DNA of 5,160 nucleotides from assembly GCA_002427615.1 (NCBI GenBank), contig DIFH01000088.1:1-5160 (forward strand), in the 5' to 3' direction. The position numbers were made by a program, and so were the translations under genes. Origin of the DNA: Paludibacter sp. UBA5753 (GTDB lineage Bacteria; Bacteroidota; Bacteroidia; Bacteroidales; Paludibacteraceae). The notes under the pieces were generated by a model. It was given only the letters and a program-made list of their open reading frames with translations. It had not been told where the DNA came from and did no database searches. Position 1 is the first letter of the stretch. Every line of letters begins with the position of its first letter. Positions 5,097 through 5,160 of the stretch are shown here, piece by piece.

Positions 5097-5160
5097 TTTT
5101 ACCAATATCAAAGCTCTACGAGCTTAAAAAAGTGCCGTAGGCACGAGCATATTGGTAAAA
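5097..5160. repeat. Inverted-repeat element carrying two mini-hairpins, touching the window edge
   Basis: TTTTACCAATAT (5097-5108) and ATATTGGTAAAA (5149-5160) are perfect 12-bp inverted repeats. The right arm ends at the last base of the window, so the repeat may be longer. Inside lie AAGCTC-TAC-GAGCTT (5111-5125) and GTGCC-GTA-GGCAC (5132-5144). There is no coding capacity. It looks like a palindromic extragenic element of the REP or MITE type, possibly joined to the hairpin at 5060-5072. Confidence 0.6.

Overview
The window is a chromosomal segment from a member of the Bacteroidota, most likely order Bacteroidales; the genus cannot be fixed from this sequence. Three things point there. The DnaK and the DUF2007, DUF5063 and RNase D-like proteins read like Bacteroidales versions. 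Start codons sit behind A/T-rich leaders without a clear Shine-Dalgarno. At least two genes are preceded by a perfect match to the Bacteroidota -7 promoter element TAnnTTTG (2652-2659 and 3537-3544).

Layout: a complete dnaK lies on the minus strand (1-1920), followed by a 756-base gene-free interval (1921-2676). The dnaK-proximal part of that interval holds a probable heat-shock control region with paired 10-bp-phased GNCAGAA motifs. The rest is a mosaic of palindromic, mobile-looking noncoding repeats, including a 223-bp element with 17-bp terminal inverted repeats. Next come folK (2677-3126, plus) and, convergent with it after 10 bases, a small DUF2007 gene (3137-3376, minus). A divergent promoter region follows. 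It leads into a probable two-gene plus-strand operon: a DUF5063 protein (3565-4206) and a DEDDy-type 3'-5' exonuclease of the RNase D/WRN class (4281-4940). The right end (about 5060-5160) is another dense cluster of small hairpins, cut by the window edge.

The genes are mostly core functions: protein folding (DnaK), tetrahydrofolate synthesis (FolK), nucleic acid 3'-end degradation (exonuclease) and two conserved proteins of unknown function. They do not form one pathway. I see no defence system, phage or plasmid module. The most distinctive content is noncoding: the dnaK upstream motif array, the inverted-repeat element between dnaK and folK, and hairpins at the right edge whose stems differ while the three-base loop is kept.
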